Source: Pseudomonas sp. B21_DOA (GTDB lineage: Bacteria; Pseudomonadota; Gammaproteobacteria; Pseudomonadales; Pseudomonadaceae). Taken from it: DNA of 64,000 bases. A model generated the notes under the pieces. The model had not been told where the DNA came from and ran no database searches. It saw nothing but the letters and a program-made list of their open reading frames with translations. This document shows, one piece after another, positions 37,865-47,421 of this stretch. A program made the translations under genes and the position numbers. The DNA lies in the NCBI GenBank assembly GCA_030544685.1, contig CP086683.1:2728001-2792000 (forward strand). Direction: 5' to 3'. Numbering within the stretch: the first letter of the stretch is position 1; each line of letters begins with the position of its first letter.

Positions 37865-38232
37865 GATCCAGGCCTTTAGGGAGGGATTCAGGGGTAACGA
37901 CCGAGTTCAGCGGGAACGTCGAACTCGATGGGCGATCGCCTCACGCGAGTTTCGAGGGCCCGGCTGTTGCCGGTCTGCGAAGGCGCGCGATTTTATCAGG
38001 CTTGAGGGGCAGCGGCCATCCTCGCACCGACGGGCAGGGCCATATCGGCGGAAATTTTTTGCAATCGCAGGATATGACTGCCTGTATAAGGTGTGGCGAT
38101 TAACCGTCTATCGTTAGGACTGTGCAAAAACTTACCGCCACCGTGTGAATGTTTTGCCAGAGCAGGGGTCACAGCCTTGCTCAAACGGTTCACGCGGCGT
38201 GTTCCAGCCGCTCCTGTCGACGGGAATTTTCC
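37865..38232. other. Divergent intergenic region purM / DUF2066
   Basis: These 368 bases carry no credible gene on either strand. They must hold the promoters for the purM group (minus) and DUF2066 (plus), but I cannot place either with confidence. A PurR-type palindrome (ACGCAAACGTTTGCGT-like) is not visible. Confidence 0.5.
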
Positions 38233-39291
38233 ATGCGTTTTTGTAAATTGTTATTTGTGGGCTGCCTGACACTGGTCAGCCTGGCGAGTCATGCCGAAAA
38301 CCTCAAAGGCCTGTATCAGGTGCGTCAGCCGGTCAGCGGCCAGGCGCCGGAAGAGCGCGATCGCGCCACGCAGGCGGCGCTCGATACCTTGGTGCTGCGC
38401 CTGACCGGCGACCCGAAAGCCGCGCAGAACCCGGGGCTGGCGCCGATTCGCAAGGATCCGCAGCAAATCATCAGTCAGTTCGGTTTCGACGCGGGGCCAC
38501 CGGAAGTGCTGAAAGTCGACTTCGACCCGGCAACCACCGAGCAGGCCTTGCGCCGGGCCGGATTGCCGGTGTGGGGCGCCAGTCGGCCGTCGATGCTCAG
38601 CTGGTGGCTGAACGATTCAACCGAAGGTGCAAGTCTGGTCGGCGACGGTCAGGCCGCGGCCGTAACCTTGCGCACGGCCGCGCAACATCGCGGGTTGCCC
38701 CTGCGTTTGCCGCTGGCCGATCTCAGCGAGCAACTGGTGGCCACCGCGCCGGCGCTGGAAAGCGCTGACCCCGCGCCCCTGCGCAGTGCTTCGGACCGCT
38801 ACAACGCTGACGCCCTGTTGGCCGTGCATGCCCGGGAAGAGGGCGGGCAGTGGCAGGCGAAGTGGCGCTTGTGGCTCGGTGATCAGAAAGAGGCCGGCAG
38901 CGTGCAGGGCGCCGATCAGGCCGCCGTTGCCGATGCGGTGATGCTGGCAGTGGCCGAGCGTCTGGCGCCGCGATTTGTCGCCAAGCCCGGCGCATCGGGT
39001 CAGCAGATTCTGGAAGTGCAGGGCATGAATCTGGAGCATTATGCGGCGCTGCTGCGGTTACTCGAACCGTTCGGCGTGCGTCTGCAAAGCGTGCAGGGTG
39101 ATCGCATCATCTACCGGGTCAATGGCAGCGCCGATCAGTTGCGCGCGCAATTGTCGCTGGCGAAGTTGCAGGAGCTGCCTGCCGAAGCACCGGCTCCAGT
39201 GGCGCCGGCGCAGCCTGCCGTCGAGGGCGCGCCTGCGATTGCAGCGCCAACCCCGGTAGCGGCGGCACCGTCGTTGCGGTTTCGCTGGTAA
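38233..39291 (+). CDS. DUF2066 domain periplasmic protein
   Basis: This 352-residue protein has a signal peptide ending ASHA near residue 20. The DUF2066 pattern is seen in LKGLYQVRQPVSGQAPEERDRA and the middle LPVWGASRPSMLSWWLND. The tail is rich in Ala and Pro (EAPAPVAPAQPAVEGAPAIA), suggesting a flexible end. It is conserved next to the AI-2E permease and hda in Pseudomonas. The function is unknown. The start is ATG 38233; the upstream open frame has no ribosome site. Confidence 0.82.
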   Translation: MRFCKLLFVGCLTLVSLASHAENLKGLYQVRQPVSGQAPEERDRATQAALDTLVLRLTGDPKAAQNPGLAPIRKDPQQIISQFGFDAGPPEVLKVDFDPATTEQALRRAGLPVWGASRPSMLSWWLNDSTEGASLVGDGQAAAVTLRTAAQHRGLPLRLPLADLSEQLVATAPALESADPAPLRSASDRYNADALLAVHAREEGGQWQAKWRLWLGDQKEAGSVQGADQAAVADAVMLAVAERLAPRFVAKPGASGQQILEVQGMNLEHYAALLRLLEPFGVRLQSVQGDRIIYRVNGSADQLRAQLSLAKLQELPAEAPAPVAPAQPAVEGAPAIAAPTPVAAAPSLRFRW

Positions 39292-39325
39292 GACTTTCCT
39301 TATATAGAAGCATCAGGAGTGGTAA

Positions 39326-40398
39326 ATGGCCGATACGCGGCGTTGGTTCTGGCTCGGTGGGGTGGTCCTGCTTTGCGCGTTTGTGTGGTTGCTGCACCCG
39401 ATCCTCACGCCGTTTCTGGTCGCGTTGTTGCTGGCTTATCTGTTCGATCCGCTGGTGGATCGTCTGGAACGGCTCGGCTTGTCGCGAACCTGGGGGTGAT
39501 CGCCGTGTTTGCTCTGTTCACCTTGATCGTCACCGCGTTGATGCTGGTGCTGGTGCCGATGCTCGCCAAGCAGTTGCTGCGTTTGTACGAGTTGGCGCCG
39601 CAGATGCTCGACTGGTTGCAGCACACCGCTGTGCCGTGGGCGCAAGCGAAGCTCGGCTTGTCGGACGGCTTCTGGAAGTTCGACAAGGTCAAGGCTGCCA
39701 TCAGCGAGCACATGGGCCAGACCACCGACATTGTTGGCGTGGTGCTGAGTCAGGCGACGGCCTCGAGCCTGGCACTGATCGGCTGGCTGGCAAATCTGGT
39801 GCTGATCCCGGTGGTGAGCTTTTACCTGCTGCGCGACTGGGACGTGATGATGGGCAAGATCCGCAGCCTGCTGCCACGCGATCGCGAAGAGCGCGTGGTT
39901 GCGCTGGCGGGCGAGTGCCACGAAGTGCTCGGCGCGTTTGTGCGCGGGCAGTTGCTGGTAATGGTTGCGCTGGGGGTGATTTACGCCGCTGGCCTGATGA
40001 TCGTCGGTCTGGAACTGGGGCTGTTGATCGGGCTGATTGCCGGGCTTGCGGCGATCGTGCCGTACATGGGTTTTGTCATCGGCATTGGCGCCGCGCTGAT
40101 CGCCGGGTTGTTCCAGTTTGGTGGCGATCTCTACCCGATGGTCGGGATTGTCGCGGTGTTCATGGTCGGACAGGCGCTGGAGGGCATGGTGCTGACGCCG
40201 TTGCTGGTGGGCGATCGTATTGGTCTGCACCCGGTGGCGGTGATTTTCGCGATTCTGGCGGGCGGCGAATTGTTCGGTTTCACCGGCGTGCTGCTGGCGC
40301 TGCCGGTGGCGGCGGTGATCATGGTGCTGGTGCGGCATGTCCACGACTTGTACAAGGATTCCGAGATCTACAGCGGCGTCGACGAACCCGAGCTGTAA
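39326..40398 (+). CDS. AI-2E family (PerM-like) transporter, 1-base frame break
   Basis: This 357-residue membrane protein of the AI-2 exporter superfamily has about seven or eight helices. The N-terminus MADTRRWFWLGGVVLLCAF is joined to the rest only after restoring one G in the run at 39492-39496, where SRTWG meets a stop instead of continuing VIAVFALFTLIV. The later parts, VSFYLLRDWDVMMGKIRSLLPR and the C-terminal AIVPYMGFVIGIGAALIAG, are family-typical. Many members are not actual AI-2 transporters; the substrate is unknown. It is placed between DUF2066 and hda. Confidence 0.88.
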
Positions 40399-40602
40399 TG
40401 GCGCGGGCGGCCCGGCGCTTGGCCGGGCTGGCCCGTGTCGTGCGGGCAAGGGCGCCAGAGAATCTGTCAGAAAACCGCTGCGTTAACGCAAACCTTTGAT
40501 TTTGCTTGGAGTCTGTCGCATTGTGCGCTCAGCCTCACGGGTATAAACTTCGCAAACTTTACACAGAGGCCACTAACGGTTCCTTTGAACTGTTCAGTCA
40601 GC

Positions 40603-41307
40603 ATGAAACCGATTCAGCTGCCCCTAGGTGTGCGTCTGCGTGACGACGCCACCTTCATCAACTACTACCCAGGCGCCAATGCCGCTGCACTCGGCTATGT
40701 CGAGCGTCTGTGCGAAGCCGACGCCGGGTGGACGGAGAGCCTGATCTATCTGTGGGGCAAGCACGGCGTCGGGCGCACGCATCTGTTGCAGGCGGCGTGC
40801 CTGCGCTTCGAGCAGATGGGTGAACCGGCGGTGTATCTGCCGCTGGCCGAGTTGATGGACCGCGGCGTGGAAATCCTCGACAACCTTGAACAGTACGAAC
40901 TGGTTTGCCTGGATGACTTGCAGGTGATTGCCGGCAAGGCTGACTGGGAAGAGGCGATGTTCCATCTGTTCAACCGACTGCGTGACAGCGGTCGGCGCTT
41001 GCTCATCGCTGCGTCCACTTCGCCTCGCGAATTGCCAGTGAAGCTGGCTGACCTGAAATCGCGCCTGACCCTGGCGCTGATCTTCCAGATGCGCCCACTC
41101 TCCGATGAAGACAAATTGCGTGCTCTGCAATTGCGCGCTTCGCGTCGTGGTCTGCACCTGACCGATGAAGTGGGGCACTTCATTCTCACTCGCGGCACGC
41201 GCAGCATGAGCGCGCTGTTCGATCTGCTTGAGCAGCTTGATCAGGCGTCCCTGCAAGCGCAACGCAAGCTGACCATTCCCTTCCTCAAGGAAACTCTGGG
41301 CTGGTAG
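40603..41307 (+). CDS. hda: DnaA regulatory inactivator Hda
   Basis: This 234-residue AAA+ protein, with the DNA-loaded beta clamp, stimulates ATP hydrolysis by DnaA and so prevents re-initiation. It carries an N-terminal clamp-binding-like motif QLPLGV (residues 5-10), an atypical Walker A GKHGVGRTHLL near residues 51-61, a DD Walker B (ELVCLDDLQVIAG) and the sensor region LKSRLTLALIFQMRPLSDEDK. The start is the ATG at 40603 (MKPIQLPLGVRLR); the long upstream open frame is not conserved-looking. Length matches the family (about 233). Confidence 0.94.
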   Translation: MKPIQLPLGVRLRDDATFINYYPGANAAALGYVERLCEADAGWTESLIYLWGKHGVGRTHLLQAACLRFEQMGEPAVYLPLAELMDRGVEILDNLEQYELVCLDDLQVIAGKADWEEAMFHLFNRLRDSGRRLLIAASTSPRELPVKLADLKSRLTLALIFQMRPLSDEDKLRALQLRASRRGLHLTDEVGHFILTRGTRSMSALFDLLEQLDQASLQAQRKLTIPFLKETLGW

Positions 41308-41498
41308 TAGTGGGCTTTTGCCAGCTTTCAGGCGCCAGAAAACCCGCGTACCTGCGGCGTTTCACCGGCCAAACGAGTTAAGCGCTTAGATGTAAACGCG
41401 AAACCGGGAAGTCACATAAAGTTCGATTGAATTTGCAAATGAGGACGATAGCGGGCATAGTCTCGGCTTCTTTACAACTATCAGCCACGGTCGTGCCC

Positions 41499-42116
41499 AT
41501 GCTAAAGCGCTTCGCACCCCTCGTGCCTCTCGCACTCGTTACCCTGTTATTCGGTTGTGCTGCTCATTCTCCGGTTCAAGAGCCGCCGCAACAGGTCAAG
41601 AATTCTGCTACCGCCCAGTCTTCCGTTATTTACCAGGAAGAGCTGGATACCGAAAAAGAACTCAACCAGTTCAACGGCAGCAAGCCTTATCAGCTGCCTG
41701 TGCTGGCTGACAGCATCCTCGAACGCGGCATGTCCCTGATCGGTACTCGTTACCGTTTCGGCGGTACTTCTGAAGCCGGCTTCGATTGCAGCGGTTTCAT
41801 CGGTTACCTGTTCCGCGAAGAGGCGGGCATGAACCTGCCGCGCTCCACTCGTGAAATGATCAACGTCGATGCGCCGCTGGTTTCGCGCAGCAACCTTGAG
41901 CCGGGTGATCTGCTGTTCTTCGCCACCAATGGTCGTCGCGGTCGTGTCAGTCACGCCGGGATCTACCTGGGTGACAACCAGTTCATTCACTCCAGCAGTC
42001 GTCGCAGTGGCGGTGTTCGCATCGACAGCCTGGGTGACAGCTACTGGAGCAAGACCTTCATCGAAGCCAAGCGTGCACTCGCCATGGCGCCGACCGTGGT
42101 CACCGCTCGCAAGTAA
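41499..42116 (+). CDS. NlpC/P60 (C40) lipoprotein, likely murein endopeptidase
   Basis: This 205-residue lipoprotein has the lipobox LFGC (Cys near residue 20). The NlpC/P60 domain covers residues 75-195. The catalytic triad is Cys in GFDCSGFIGYLF, His in VSHAGIYLGD and a following His in FIHSSSRRSGG. The relation is to E. coli Spr/MepS, which cuts peptidoglycan cross-links during growth. It is followed by a second, smaller C40 gene. The start at 41499 (MLKRFAPLVPLAL) gives a normal lipoprotein signal. Confidence 0.88.
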   Translation: MLKRFAPLVPLALVTLLFGCAAHSPVQEPPQQVKNSATAQSSVIYQEELDTEKELNQFNGSKPYQLPVLADSILERGMSLIGTRYRFGGTSEAGFDCSGFIGYLFREEAGMNLPRSTREMINVDAPLVSRSNLEPGDLLFFATNGRRGRVSHAGIYLGDNQFIHSSSRRSGGVRIDSLGDSYWSKTFIEAKRALAMAPTVVTARK

Positions 42117-42248
42117 CCCCGATGTCGCTGCATTCGCGGCGACAAGACGGCCCGGCAACGGAGTAGACGTAAACTTTACAAGGTGAAGTTAAAGTCTTAC
42201 TTGAAGTTTGCCGCGTAGCCGCTAGAATCCTGAATCTATATTGATGGC

Positions 42249-42284
42249 AAACCGCCTGCGTGATGACGCAGGCGGTTTTGTTTC
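42249..42284 (+). terminator. Intrinsic terminator between the two C40 genes
   Basis: A 13-bp perfect stem AAACCGCCTGCGT / ACGCAGGCGGTTT with loop GATG is followed by a T-rich tail. It separates the two peptidase transcripts, so the second has its own promoter or depends on readthrough. Confidence 0.88.
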
Positions 42285-42331
42285 TGTCCATTCGGCAGAG
42301 AAAGCCGCAGCCAGATCAGGATGTTCTGCTT

Positions 42332-42867
42332 ATGACGATGTCGGCCCGCCTCACCTTGATTCTTTGCGTCGCGCTGCTCAGCGCCTGCGCCAGCCGTACA
42401 CCGCCGCCAGCCCCCGTGGTTCGCGCGCCAATCGTGTTCGCACCTACCCAGACTTTTCCCCTGTTGCTGAAGACGTGCTGTTCCGTGCCTTGGGCCTGGT
42501 CGGTACGCCGTATCGTTGGGGCGGCAATACGCCGGATTCCGGTTTTGATTGCAGTGGCCTGATCGGTTTCGTCTACCGCGACGCGGCGGGCATCTCGCTG
42601 CCGCGCTCGACCCGCGAAATGATCGTCATGCAGGCGCCGAATGTGGGCAAGGAAGGCTTGCAGACCGGCGACCTGATCTTCTTCGCCACCAATGGCGGCT
42701 CGCAGGTCAGCCATGCGGGGATTTACGTGGGTGAGGGGCGCTTCGTGCATGCACCTGCCACGGGCGGCACGGTCAAACTCGACAGCCTGTCGAAGGCTTA
42801 TTGGCAGAAGGCGTATCTGAGCGCCAAGCGGGTGTTGCAGCCGGGACAGTTGGCGCATAACCCATAG
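42332..42867 (+). CDS. Second NlpC/P60 (C40) lipoprotein, 1-base frame break
   Basis: This protein would be about 178 residues. It has a lipobox LSAC (Cys near residue 17) in MTMSARLTLILCVALLSAC, then a short Pro-rich linker. The NlpC/P60 domain has Cys in GFDCSGLIGFVYRD, His in QVSHAGIYVGEGRF and a later His in FVHAPATGG. The frame breaks at 42454-42461 (CTTTTCCCC), where one base is missing; restoring it joins PTQTF to SPVAEDVLFRALGLVG. It is the paralogue of 41499-42116. Confidence 0.85.
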
Positions 42868-42883
42868 TTCGAATGCATAACGA

Positions 42884-42977
42884 AATGTGGGAGCGAGCCT
42901 GCTCGCGAAGGCGGAGTGTCAGCCGACCATGATTTGACTGATAAACCGCTTTCGCGAGCAGGCTTGCTCCCACATTT
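42884..42977. repeat. REP doublet (REPIN-like)
   Basis: Inverted REP units AATGTGGGAGCGAGCCTGCT and AGCAGGCTTGCTCCCACATT surround about 40 bases between converging genes. Confidence 0.88.
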
Positions 42978-42993
42978 TTGCGTCGCGCTTAGC

Positions 42994-44307
42994 TTATTTG
43001 CTGGCCGAAACGCGCCACACTTTGTTCCCGACATCATCCGCCACCAGCAAGCCACCTTGCTGATCGATCACCACGCCCACCGGGCGGCCCAGCGCGTTCT
43101 CGTCCTTGTCGAGGAAACCGGTCAGCACATCCACCGGCTGCCCGGTCGGTTTGCCGCCAGTGAACGGCACGAAAATCACTTTGTAGCCACTGTGCGGTTT
43201 GCGGTTCCACGAGCCGTGCTGGCCGATGAATGCGCCTTCCTTGAATTGCGCCGGCAGGCTGTTGCCCTCGGCGAAGGTCAGGCCCAGCGAAGCCGTGTGC
43301 GGGCCGACGGCGTAATCTGGAGCGATGGCCTTGGCCACCAGATCGAGGTTCTGCGGTTTGACCCGTTCATCGACATGTTGTCCGTAGTAGCTGAAGGGCC
43401 AGCCATAGAAGCCGCCGTCCTTGACCGAGGTGATGTAGTCCGGCACCAGGTCGCTACCGATTTCGTCACGCTCGTTGACCGCTGTCCACAGCGCGCCGCT
43501 GGTGGGTTCCCAGGCGAGGCCGTTGGGATTGCGGATGCCCGAGGCGAAGATGCGGTGATTGCCGGTCGCACGATCCACTTCCCAAATCGCCGCACGGCCT
43601 TCTTCCTGATCCAGACCGTTTTCGCCGACGTTACTGTTCGAGCCGACGGTGACGTACAACTTGCTGCCGTCCTTGCTGGCGATGACGTTCTTGGTCCAGT
43701 GGTGATTCAGCGTGCCGCCGGGCAAGTCGACGACTTTGATCGGTTGGGTCTTGATCTCGGTGGCACCCGGCTCGTAGTTGAAGCGCAGCAGGCGATCGGT
43801 GTCGGCTACGTACAGATCGTTGCCGACCAGCGTCATGCCGAATGGCGAATTGAGGTTCTGCAGAAACACCGTGCGGGTTTCGGCGACGCCATCGTGGTCG
43901 GCGTCACGCAGCAGGGTGATGCGGTTCGGGCTCGGCACCCCAGCGCCGGCCTTGCCCATGACTTTCTTCATTACCCAGCCACGAATGCCTTTGCTGTCGT
44001 CAGGCTTGGGCGGCGCGTTGGTTTCCGCCACCAGCACGTCGCCGTTGGGCAGCACATAGAGCCAGCGCGGGTGATCGAGGCCTTCGGCAAACGCCGCGAC
44101 CTGGGTGCCGGCCGCTGCGGTCGGTTTCGTGCCTTGTGGCCAGCCCACCGCCGGGGCGATGTTGACTGTCGGGATCAGCGTCTTGTTCGGTTCGGGCAGT
44201 TTCGGCGACGGGCCGGTGCCGTCGGAGACTTGTAGGCTGGAGGTTTCACCGCAGGCGGCGAGCCCGCCAGCGACGGCGATGATAAGAGCGAGTTGGGCCT
44301 TGCGCAT
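42994..44307 (-). CDS. PQQ-dependent sugar (sorbosone) dehydrogenase-like lipoprotein
   Basis: This 437-residue predicted lipoprotein has the lipobox LAAC with Cys19. The mature part is a six-bladed beta-propeller of the GdhB/sorbosone dehydrogenase family. Characteristic stretches are [39 protein letters not shown] and the [19 protein letters not shown] motif near the C-terminus. Such proteins use pyrroloquinoline quinone to oxidise sugars in the periplasm; the true substrate is unknown. The start is at 44307, preceded by AGGGAAGATCAGC. It may form an operon with the gene at 44374, which reads the same way. Confidence 0.87.
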   Translation of the reverse strand: MRKAQLALIIAVAGGLAACGETSSLQVSDGTGPSPKLPEPNKTLIPTVNIAPAVGWPQGTKPTAAAGTQVAAFAEGLDHPRWLYVLPNGDVLVAETNAPPKPDDSKGIRGWVMKKVMGKAGAGVPSPNRITLLRDADHDGVAETRTVFLQNLNSPFGMTLVGNDLYVADTDRLLRFNYEPGATEIKTQPIKVVDLPGGTLNHHWTKNVIASKDGSKLYVTVGSNSNVGENGLDQEEGRAAIWEVDRATGNHRIFASGIRNPNGLAWEPTSGALWTAVNERDEIGSDLVPDYITSVKDGGFYGWPFSYYGQHVDERVKPQNLDLVAKAIAPDYAVGPHTASLGLTFAEGNSLPAQFKEGAFIGQHGSWNRKPHSGYKVIFVPFTGGKPTGQPVDVLTGFLDKDENALGRPVGVVIDQQGGLLVADDVGNKVWRVSASK

Positions 44308-44373
44308 TGCTGATCTTCCCTATGAATGCATTCCTAAACATAGAGGAGGGCGCAGGCCCGATGGTTCAACTGC

Positions 44374-44958
44374 TCAGCCGCGGGCTTCCTTGAACAGCAT
44401 GGCGATGCCCGGATGATAATTGCCCGTGTCGCTGTGCAATTTGCGGTAGGCGTAGGGGAAATACCAGGCTACCGCGCAGGTGTGCTCCTTTTGCAGGTCG
44501 TCGACCATGTCCTGCAGTTCTTCGGGGCTGGCGCTGTGCTGGGCTTTTTGCGGAGCGACGAAAAGGCAGCCGAGCTTGAGATCGCTGGCGTAGCTGATGC
44601 GTTTGGCATCAACGGTAATGTTGAGCAGCGCCTGGGTCAGGTTGAGGTTGTTGACCCGTGGCCAGCGTTGCGTGGCTTGAATGAACGCGCGGTCTTCGGC
44701 GCCGGCAATCAGCAGGTCGGCGCGGGCATTGCGTTCGCCTTCTTCGCTCTGTTTGCGCGTGGCGGTGTCGTTCAGCGTGACCATTTCCGCCATCCACGCC
44801 GCTGCCGCGAGCAGGCCCAGATTGGCTTTCTCGTCGTGCCAATACGGCGTGTCGTTGTCGCCGCGAACGGTGTTGTAGCGATCGATACAGTCAAACCAGC
44901 GTTCCAGCACCGGGCGCAGGAATTCCAGGCGCGGGTTGCTGATGATCATGCCTTGCAT
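44374..44958 (-). CDS. Conserved protein of unknown function
   Basis: This 194-residue soluble protein has no signal or membrane segment. It contains PVLERWFDCIDRYNTVRGDN, YWHDEKANLGLLAAAAWMAEMV and AYRKLHSDTGNYHPGIAML. I do not recognise a family. Three ATGs are close together; I chose 44958 because the preceding AAGGATGACG places the ribosome site about 9 bases away. It lies upstream of the sugar dehydrogenase gene in the same orientation. It may be restricted to Pseudomonas; I cannot test this. Confidence 0.7.
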   Translation of the reverse strand: MQGMIISNPRLEFLRPVLERWFDCIDRYNTVRGDNDTPYWHDEKANLGLLAAAAWMAEMVTLNDTATRKQSEEGERNARADLLIAGAEDRAFIQATQRWPRVNNLNLTQALLNITVDAKRISYASDLKLGCLFVAPQKAQHSASPEELQDMVDDLQKEHTCAVAWYFPYAYRKLHSDTGNYHPGIAMLFKEARG

Positions 44959-45096
44959 CGTCGTCATCCTTATTGTTGTAGTGGGCTTTTTGGAAAAAAA
45001 GCATGGCTCTTTGATATCACTTGTCACAGTCTGGCACAAGATTGCCGCTGCACAATTGATCAGCGGCAGCTATTTGCGCGCAATGCGCCTCTTCAA

Positions 45097-45125
45097 TTGA
45101 CGCTCCACCCCCAACCCTCTAACCT
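45097..45125 (+). promoter_or_regulatory. Possible promoter of the cobalamin operon
   Basis: TTGACG (45097-45102), 17 bases and TAACCT (45120-45125) lie immediately upstream of the riboswitch, with the start point expected near 45132. The -10 element is weak. Confidence 0.35.
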
Positions 45126-45140
45126 TCGCCGCTTGTTTCA

Positions 45141-45345
45141 GGTGCTCTGTGGCCCCGCGTCGACAGAGTGAAACAGGGAAGCCGGTGAGGGTGGTCTTCA
45201 AGCGAAGCCACGACGATCCCGGCGCTGCCCCCGCAACGGTAAATGAGTGAAAACTGCGCCTTGAGCCACTGCCTCGAAAGAAGCGGGAAGGCGCGCAGTC
45301 CGGCCGATGCCGCTCATGAGCCCGGAGACCGGCCTGATCCATCTC
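45141..45345 (+). promoter_or_regulatory. Cobalamin (AdoCbl) riboswitch
   Basis: The conserved elements are in the right order: GGTGCTC at the start, CAGGGAAGCCGGTG, the core GCTGCCCCCGCAACGGTAA, GCCACTG, GGGAAGGCG and AGTCCGG. The B12 box AGCCCGGAGACCGGCC is at 45319-45334. It lies in the 474-base leader before cobO. Just downstream, GGCATC-N9-GATGCC followed by AGGCTTTTT (45349-45378) could be the expression-platform terminator. Binding of adenosylcobalamin would shut down the following ten genes. Confidence 0.95.
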
Positions 45346-45432
45346 AGCGGCATCACGGTGGGCGATGCCAGGCTTTTTGCCGTCTATTCTTGTGCCTGCC
45401 CGCCGTTATCCAGCCTCAACGGAGAGCTCCCT

Positions 45433-46043
45433 ATGACTGATTCCCCGAGCGTGACGAACGCCATCTGGCGCGCATGCAGCGCAAGAAAGCCGTGATCGAC
45501 GAACGCATCGCCAACTCGCCCGACGAGTGCGGCTTGGTGCTGGTGCTGACCGGCAATGGCAAAGGCAAGAGCAGCTCGGCGTTCGGCATGCTCGCCCGCG
45601 CCATGGGCCACGGCATGCAATGCGGCGTGGTGCAGTTCATCAAGGGCCGCAACAGCACCGGCGAAGAATTGTTCTTCCGCCGCTTCCCCGAGCAGGTGCG
45701 TTTCCACGTCATGGGCGAAGGCTTCACCTGGGAAACCCAGGATCGCCAACGTGACATCGCCGCGGCGACCGCCGCTTGGGAAGTCTCGCGGGAATTGTTG
45801 CGCGACCCTTCGATCGGTCTGGTGGTGCTCGACGAATTGAACATTGCCCTCAAGCACGGCTACCTTGATCTCGATCAGGTGCTCAGCGATTTGCAGGCGC
45901 GTCCGCCGATGCAACACGTGGTCGTTACCGGTCGCGGCGCCAAGCCGGAAATGATCGAGATGGGCGACACGGTCACCGAGATGGGCATGCTCAAGCACGC
46001 CTTCCAGGCCGGGATCAAAGCGCAGAAAGGCGTCGAACTTTGA
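45433..46043 (+). CDS. cobO: Cob(I)yrinic acid a,c-diamide adenosyltransferase CobO (1-base frame break)
   Basis: This CobA/BtuR-type corrinoid adenosyltransferase would be 203 residues, the usual size. Its Walker-A-like motif is LTGNGKGKSSSAFGM, and VVLDELNIALKHGYL holds the Asp of the active site. The start ATG 45433 gives MTDSP and then runs off frame because one G is missing at about 45447 (TTCCCCGAGC). Restoring it gives ERDERHLARMQRKKAVIDER. Without correction, a shortened product from ATG 45474 (189 residues) would still hold the whole nucleotide-binding domain. It is the first gene after the riboswitch and overlaps cobB by 4 bases. Confidence 0.93.
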
Positions 46044-47421
46044 AGCAACCACGTCACTGTCCGGCGGTGTTGATTGCCGCGCCGGCCTCCGGTCAGGGCA
46101 AGACCACCGTCACCGCCGCACTCGCCCGTTTGCATCGCAACCAGGGGCGCAAGGTGCGCGTGTTCAAGTGCGGGCCGGACTTTCTCGACCCGATGATCCT
46201 CGAGCGCGCCAGCGGTGCGCCGGTGTATCAACTGGACATGTGGATGGTCGGCGAGCAGGAAAGTCGCCGTTTGTTGTGGGAAGCTGCCGCCGAGGCCGAG
46301 CTGATTCTGATCGAGGGCGTGATGGGCCTGTTCGACGGCACGCCATCCAGCGCTGATCTGGCGCGCCACTTCGGTGTGCCGGTGCTCGGTGTGATCGACG
46401 GCACCGCCATGGCGCAGACGTTTGGTGCCTTGGCGCTGGGCCTGGCGAAGTATCAGCCGGACTTGCCGTTCGCTGGCGTGTTGGCCAACCGCGTCGGCAC
46501 CTTGCGCCATGCGCAATTGCTCGAAGGCAGCCTCACCGAAGGTCTGCGCTGGTACGGCGCGCTGTCTCGCGAGACCGGCATCGAATTGCCGAGCCGCCAC
46601 CTGGGTCTGGTCCAGGCCAGCGAATTGAATGATCTGGATCTGCGCCTCGATGCCGCCGCCGATGCGCTGGCCAGCAGTTGCCAAGTTGCACTGCCACCGG
46701 CCGTTGAGTTCGCCGCGCCTGATGTCATCGAAGCCGAGCCTCTATTAAAAGGTGTGCGCATCGCCGTCGCCCACGACGAAGCCTTTGCCTTCACCTATGG
46801 CGCCAGTCTCGATCTGCTGCGGGCGATGGGCGCCGAGCTGCACTTTTTCTCGCCGATCCGCGACACGCAATTGCCCGAGGCGGACAGCCTGTATCTGCCG
46901 GGCGGCTATCCAGAGCTGCATCACGTCGCGCTGGCGCAGAACACCTCGATGCTTGCAGCCATCCGCGCGCATCACGCAGCGGGCAAGCCGTTGCTCGCTG
47001 AATGTGGCGGCATGCTTTATTTGCTTGATTCGCTGACTGACGTGGAAGGCACCCGTGCTGAGCTGGTCGGTTTGTTGAAAGGTGATGCGGTGATGCAGAA
47101 GCGTCTGGCGGCATTGGCGTTGCAGGCGGTTGAATTGCCGGAAGGTTCTTTGCGAGGGCACACGTATCACCATTCGCTGACCACCACCGAGCTGACGCCG
47201 ATTGCCCGGGGTTGAGCCCCAATGGCGGGCGCGGCGCTGAGGCGGTTTATCGCGAGGGGCGGATGACGGCTTCCTATGTGCACTTTTATTTTCCGTCGAA
47301 TCCGACTGCGATTGCTGCATTGTTTGCGCCAGACCGTGAGGCCGCCTTCGCGAGCAGGCTCGCACCCACAATGGATCAGCTGAACCCTGTGGGAGCGAGC
47401 CTGCTCGCGAAAGGCCCATGA
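46040..47421 (+). CDS. cobB: Cobyrinic acid a,c-diamide synthase CobB (1-base frame break, REP-encoded tail)
   Basis: This glutamine-dependent amidase makes the a- and c-amides of cobyrinate. The N-terminal ATP-binding domain has APASGQGKTTVTAALA, and the C-terminal glutaminase domain has the nucleophile Cys in LAECGGMLYLLDSL. The frame breaks in the GGGG run at 47208-47211; uncorrected, the product ends at 47215 (391 residues). Adding one G gives IARGLSPNGGRGAEAVYREG, the family's VHFYFPSNPTAIAALFAP end and then about 29 further residues encoded by a REP doublet (47341-47416). The stop at 47419-47421 overlaps bluB. Corrected length is about 460; about 430 is usual. Confidence 0.92.
47341..47416. 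repeat. REP doublet within the 3' end of cobB
   Basis: TTCGCGAGCAGGCTCGCACC and GTGGGAGCGAGCCTGCTCGC form an inverted pair with about 25 bases between. In the corrected cobB frame it is translated as EAAFASRLAPTMDQLNPV and a few further residues, and it reaches to the bluB start. Confidence 0.85.

Noticed and set aside
47212..47421. Separate small gene between cobB and bluB
   Set aside because: It is the displaced C-terminus of CobB (VHFYFPSNPTAIAALFAP) plus REP-encoded residues, not an independent gene.
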